Below are positions 31,707 through 36,093 of a stretch of 36,093 nucleotides of DNA, piece after piece. The DNA is from Phlegmacium glaucopus. Taxonomy: Eukaryota > Basidiomycota > Agaricomycetes > Agaricales > Cortinariaceae. A model generated the notes under the pieces. The model saw only the letters and a list, made by a program, of their open reading frames with translations. It did no database searches and had not been told where the DNA came from. The position numbers and the translations under genes are program-made. Location: contig MU130043.1 of the NCBI GenBank assembly GCA_015039465.1, positions 102,493 to 138,585 of the forward strand, given 5' to 3'. Positions within the stretch are counted from its first letter, which is position 1, and each line of letters starts with the position of its first letter.

Positions 31707-34320
31707 TCAAAATTGAAACATAGGATTGTATAAGGCCTCTTCCTCCTCCTCCTCATCCATCTCCACTTCGACACTCTCTTCCTGTTTCATGGGTGCTTTC
31801 CGTTTCGCAATAAATACAGCAACACCCTCCATAACGGCCTTCCAGTGGTCCTCAGTCATTTTGTCGACCCGTTTCTGATAGAGCGTGCTACGCCGTTTGA
31901 GTTTTCCTTTTCCTTTTCCGTCTTGTATCGTGTAATCACCCCAGTTCTCCTGCGAAAAGCTTCCGGTTTTGCCACTTGGTGGTTGAAATTTGCCAGTTGT
32001 CGAGTAAGTTAAAGCACAAAGGACCTATATGATTATCCTAAGACAGCCATAACAGTAGAATATCATAATACTTACTGCTTGGATTGATAGCATGAGCGCG
32101 CCTCGTGGTTTTTCAGATGGTGTGAAATTTGCAATGTCATAACGCACACTTGTTATGAGGTTGACAAAGACAGCAAGTGTTTTGAGTACCAAACGACCGA
32201 GGAACAGGCCCTACAATATGTAATACATCGTAGTTGAATATAAACTTGAAGTCAGTTAACAAAACCAAACCGAGATGTAGACACATACCTGGAAGTTTTC
32301 CCGAGCACCCTGCCATTTTACATCGTCTGTAGTCTGCCACAAGAAAGGCCGGTTGGTCTCGTTGTCGTTCCCAAGCATATTAGTGACGAATCCTGCGCGG
32401 TCTTCAACTGTAAAAATTTCATGACGGTTGTATTCATCCTCAAGAGCCATGACAGCTGCCTCGCCTAGTCGGTTTGATATTCGGGATGAAATTCCGCGAG
32501 AAATCTAAGTAACCATCGCAAATTTTAAGATATCAGGCCATACAAGCAATCCTGAAGAAAAAAACACTCACGAGCTTTTTGATCACAGTAAATAAATGAT
32601 TGTCATCCCCTGCATCGGCACCGATAGCAATGGGGTATATGTCACCAAAGACTTCATTCCATAGCTCAGCAATTTTGTCATCAGGGAGCGTCGCCCACGC
32701 ATCAAGCTCTCCGACTTTGTTGTAGGCTTTATACAAAATGAAATTGTTGAAGCCGTTTGTTGTCTCGGAAGGTAGATTCTTGAGTGTTGGGCGAACTGAC
32801 TTCTTCACATTGCTGCGTTTTGTGAGTATCGAGGCTCCTTCAATCTCCTCAATCTTTGCAATTGACTATAAAAAAGAAAAAAAAAGATGTAAGAAAGTAA
32901 GTTGATAGCAGAAGCACATACCCGATATCGCATTCCTACAGCTGTCTGATTGACAACATAACGATGTTCCACCTCATCTTCGCCAGATGAAATGCCTCCT
33001 GGTTGAACTGAGGCTGGTTTACTGGTCTCAGAGCGACTGTGGGACTGAGTAGTTACTGAGGGAGATGATGCAGAGTACCTGCCGCCAGCATTAGATGCAG
33101 CAGAACTCAAAGATGCTGTACGATGAGTGATAGAAAAGGCCGGTGGGATCATGACATCATCTTTATCCCAGTTTGATTTGACGCCTGATGGAATGGTCCG
33201 TTTAAGCTTCTTGATGTTAGCTGCCCTGTTAAGAAGAAAAAAAATGAGCTTTAATGTGTTTAAAAACAGCGAGTGGCTACTTGTTATATGTATGTGGAAA
33301 TAAATCGGTGTCAAGTTTGCGCTTAACACGGCTGGGAGTTTGATCGTTGTCCTCATGTTGCCAGTCAGGAAGTTGATCTCTGATTGTACGAACACGGTTT
33401 CTAGCAAGAACACCCTTCTTTTCTTTCTTCCCACTGCTCTTTTTGTTCGCCAATTCAGTGTCTGGTTCATCGTCTTCGAGCTCTACATCATCAAATCCCC
33501 TCTCACTCTCCTCTGCTGGCTCAAAGTCGCTGCCAGAGGACATGGATTCCTCAGAGGCTCCTCGTTTAGCTGGGGTTTCATCCCCAAACTCTTCGAAAGG
33601 TGAGTAAATCTTGCAACCTGGTACTATGTCAAGCACTGAGTAAACTCACGATCAACTTCATTATAGATACTCTGTTCATCAAGATGCTTGTTCTTCTCTC
33701 CAACGACTGGTAAAAGAGCAAACAAAAACATCAGTAAGATACAAATAAATAATTGAGAGACTTGGATTAACGAAAAGCCATACCTTTAGTTGTTATAGAT
33801 GCTACTCGATCCAAGTCTTCTATGTCCCAGTCACCTACATCATCATGATCTTGGTACGTTACTCTTCAATAACGCTCAATGGATTAACACTGACTCAGAC
33901 CATCTCCTACTTCTATAGTATCGTCGCGCTCAACATATCCGTCTACTATTGTCCAACAAAATTAATTGTAAGTACTTATCAGGTCTCAATCATTAGAAAC
34001 TCAAAAAACTGACCGTTTGCATTTCCAGCCACTTCTGCTCTTGGTCGGTACGCACGAGGAATCATTTTCTGAGTCTTCGTGAGTACCCCAGCCTCGTTTT
34101 TTTGTGATTTTGCCTTCTGTTGGGCTTTTTTCTCCACGTCCGCTGCCTTTTTTGCACCCGCTTCCATAATTTTTTGTTTTTCCTGTTTTTCAACCTCTTT
34201 CTTCTTGCGTTCAGCCTGAGCCTCTTGTGGGGTCTTGCGGTTGTATCGATTTTGCTGCTCCCCTGGATGCTTGGCAATGTTGGTGATACGTGTCACCATT
34301 CTGGATGGTATTGCTGACAT
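31707..34320 (-). CDS. Plavaka-associated accessory protein
   Basis: A multi-exon gene (at least nine exons) starting at 34320 and ending at the stop at 31707. Clear exons: 34014-34320, 33901-33945, 33784-33849, one starting at 33706, ~33277-33640, ~32921-33226, ~32571-32866, ~32289-32507, ~32076-32215, and 31707 to ~32023. The intron near 33640 is uncertain. The N-terminal third is charged and coiled-coil-like (TPQEAQAERKKKEVEKQEKQ). Then come an acidic and Ser-rich linker, a conserved-looking domain (ISRGISSRISNRLGEAAV, then PFLWQTT, then PRGALMLSIQAVLCALTYST and FSQENWGDYT), and an acidic tail (VEVEMDEEEEEEALYNP). The GAL-x-AV-x-AL-x-TG / NWGD pattern is one I associate with proteins encoded next to mushroom Plavaka-type transposases. 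Its role is unknown; DNA binding or transposition control is a guess. Confidence 0.65.
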
Positions 34321-34438
34321 TGTGTATTGCGTGTAAGTTCAACATTCCACCGTTTTGCTCCGATTTCAACTTAATACTCACGTGCGATTGTTTCAGATGA
34401 TTAAGCTCCAAAATGGACTCTCTATTACAACCGTCACC
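34321..34438. promoter_or_regulatory. Divergent promoter region of the transposon genes
   Basis: The ~120 bases between the accessory gene start (34320, minus) and the transposase start (34439, plus; an in-frame ATG also exists at 34397). Both genes must be driven from here or from inside each other's 5' regions. No TATA box was made out. Confidence 0.5.
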
Positions 34439-36093
34439 ATGAAATGTGCTACCTACCGCCCTGCAATATATCATTGCAGTTTCCCTGGTTGTCGCAAGGC
34501 TTGTAAGACGCCAGGAGGACTTACCCAGCATCAAGCTACATGTATAGTCAATCCGCGGAACCAATACATTTTCTCACCACCCCCTTCCCCTGGCATTCTT
34601 GACAACGCTGGACGCCAAATACAATCGCCACCACAAACTCCACCCCCCCAGTGTTCCTCTGCAGTTCCACCTACTCCAAGTCAAAGCTCACCTCGACGTA
34701 CAATATGGACAATTCAAGGCCGTTCTGGGATCTATATTCAAAAACATCCATATCTCGATGGTGCGTAATTTAATTTTTCATCCTATATATATTTAACAAT
34801 CATAATATATTCTACAGGCCAGCCTTGTGATAACGAAGGCTTTGATCTGCCCCCAAATGCATCACCACCACCTTCAGATCCATTTGACACCATGAATGAC
34901 TACTTTCCTTTCGCAAACGAAGAAGATTTCCACCTTGCCGATTTTCTTTTCACTCGGACACAAATGTCTGCCGGAAATATCGATATCTTGATGAACCTAT
35001 GGGCATCCCAACAAGAGAGTTGCAACGAGGAGGTCGATCCTCCATATGCACACGCCAGGGACCTCTACAGTACAATCGACTCAATACCGCTTGGAGACAC
35101 ACCATGGGAAGGATTTAGGGTCACGTATGATGGTGATGTGGCAGAGAGTTCGCCGAGCTGGATGACCAAGGAGTATGAGGTGTGGTATCGGAACCCTCTG
35201 GACGTTATGGAGGCCCATATTGGCAATCCGGACTTCGCTCATGAGATAGATTACTCACCGAAACAAGTTATGGGAAAGAATCAAAAACGCCAGTACACCG
35301 ATCTGATGTCTGGCCAATGGGCATGGGAACAAGCAGTGAGTCGAGTTTTGAATTATTCTTAGTTTTCTCCTCATATTTCTGTCCAGGATATTCTCGCTGC
35401 TAATCCTGAGACACATGGGGCAATGTTTGCGCCTATAATCCTTGGAAGCGATAAAACTACGGTCTCTGTTGGCACAGGCCAAAACGACTACTACCCACTC
35501 TATGCATCATTAGGAAATGTCCAGAATCATGTATGCCGCGCTCACCGTAATGCGTTAACTGTTATTGGGTTTTTAGCAATGCTGAAAAGTTAGTGTAAAT
35601 CTGCTGCCATTTGGATGTATAGTCTAATAATATTTTCATACAGCTGGACATGACCATCAAGACAGTGCAGCCTTCCGACAATTCCGTCGCCAGCTCTTTC
35701 ATTCATCTCTGGCCCGTATTCTTATGCCTTTGAAACCATGGATGGAGAAGCCTCGCATCACGCGTTGCGGTGATGGCCATTACCGCCGTGTCATTTATGG
35801 TCTTGGACCGTATATAGCAGATTACCCTGAACAGTGTTTACTTGCGTGCGTTGTGTCAGGCTGGTGTCCACGGTAAGAGATAATGTTCAGTTTATCAAAT
35901 CCATTCTTACTAATATTTTAACAGCTGCACTGCCCCGGCGACCGACCTGGATGGTGAGATTGAGGATGCTATCCAGCGTTCGCATGACCATACAAAGGCC
36001 TTACATGATGCTTTCGATGGAAACTTGAAGGAACTTTGGGAGGGTTACGGAATTATTGGGGATATTGTTGTATGTCTCTAATTTATGGCTATC
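34439..36093 (+). CDS. Plavaka transposase, N-terminal part (continues past window)
   Basis: Exons 34439-34760, 34818-35335, 35387-35588, 35644-35872 and 35925-36069 close in phase; a donor at 36070 leads out of the window. A C2H2-type zinc finger (YHCSFPGCRKACKTPGGL, then TQHQATC) opens the protein, followed by a Pro/Ser-rich linker. The body has the Plavaka signatures YFPFANEEDF, MEAHIGNPDFAHEIDYSPKQ, APIILGSDKTTVS (probable first catalytic Asp region), YPLYASLGNVQNHVCRAHRN, FRQFRRQLFHSSL, HYRRVIYGLGPYIADYPEQ, and GWCPRCTAP. All visible exons are open, so the element could be recently active. The start at 34397 would add 14 residues. Confidence 0.88.

Larger units (their letters stand above)
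30769..36093. mobile_element. Plavaka-like (KDZ) DNA transposon, left part
   Basis: Two divergently transcribed genes, an accessory protein (31707-34320, minus) and the transposase (34439 onward, plus), preceded on the left by a non-coding motif-rich zone. The left boundary is proposed at CAGTGGACC (30769) because the motif-rich zone starts after it. It is not proven, since the right end lies outside the window and no inverted repeat or target duplication can be checked. Confidence 0.7.

Noticed and set aside
32805..33470. 221-codon minus-strand frame as a separate gene
   Set aside because: It reads through introns; only its middle part (~32921-33226) is an exon of the accessory gene.

Overview
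The window looks like nuclear DNA of a mushroom-forming basidiomycete (Agaricomycetes). The genes have many short introns of about 45-90 bases with GT/AG ends. The gene content fits: a STAND NTPase with TPRs, beta-trefoil proteins of the mushroom inhibitor/lectin type, an intron-rich P450 and a Plavaka-type (KDZ) DNA transposon. I placed splice sites by eye and accepted them where reading phase closed from exon to exon. There are no transcripts or database searches behind any call.

Layout. 1-1680 holds no convincing gene. 1681-4876 (minus) is a six-exon NB-ARC/TPR STAND receptor gene, with short duplicated in-phase exons in its N-terminal part and seven and a half near-identical 42-residue TPRs. 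Still on the minus strand follow a gamma-glutamylcyclotransferase-like gene (5679-6278), a 150-residue beta-trefoil protein (6384-6938), a class 3 lipase (7836-9441) and a second, longer beta-trefoil protein (11463-12460). A broken copy of the STAND first exon lies at 12696-12971.

13395-27130 is a decayed tandem segmental duplication. Each copy carried an array of degenerate ~0.5-kb units, then an S33 prolyl-aminopeptidase-like alpha/beta hydrolase, then an F-box-like relic. In copy 1 the hydrolase has two opposite one-base frameshifts, and a ~2.35-kb segment with ACGACG-rich minisatellites separates hydrolase from F-box relic. In copy 2 the hydrolase is intact (311 aa, six exons). A short third piece of the hydrolase sits at the boundary between the copies. 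A polyA-tailed retroposon with a target-site duplication has entered the second F-box relic at ~27151-27311.

The right part holds an unidentified two-exon reading frame (27318-27868), an intact 14-exon P450 (28222-30584) and the left part of a Plavaka-like transposon. The transposon has a motif-dense subterminal region (30769-31640), a minus-strand accessory gene (31707-34320) and the plus-strand transposase (34439 to beyond the window end), transcribed divergently from a ~120-bp spacer.

The genes form no evident single pathway. The left block (STAND receptor, beta-trefoil proteins, lipase) would fit a rapidly changing recognition and defence neighbourhood, but that is inference from families and proximity only.
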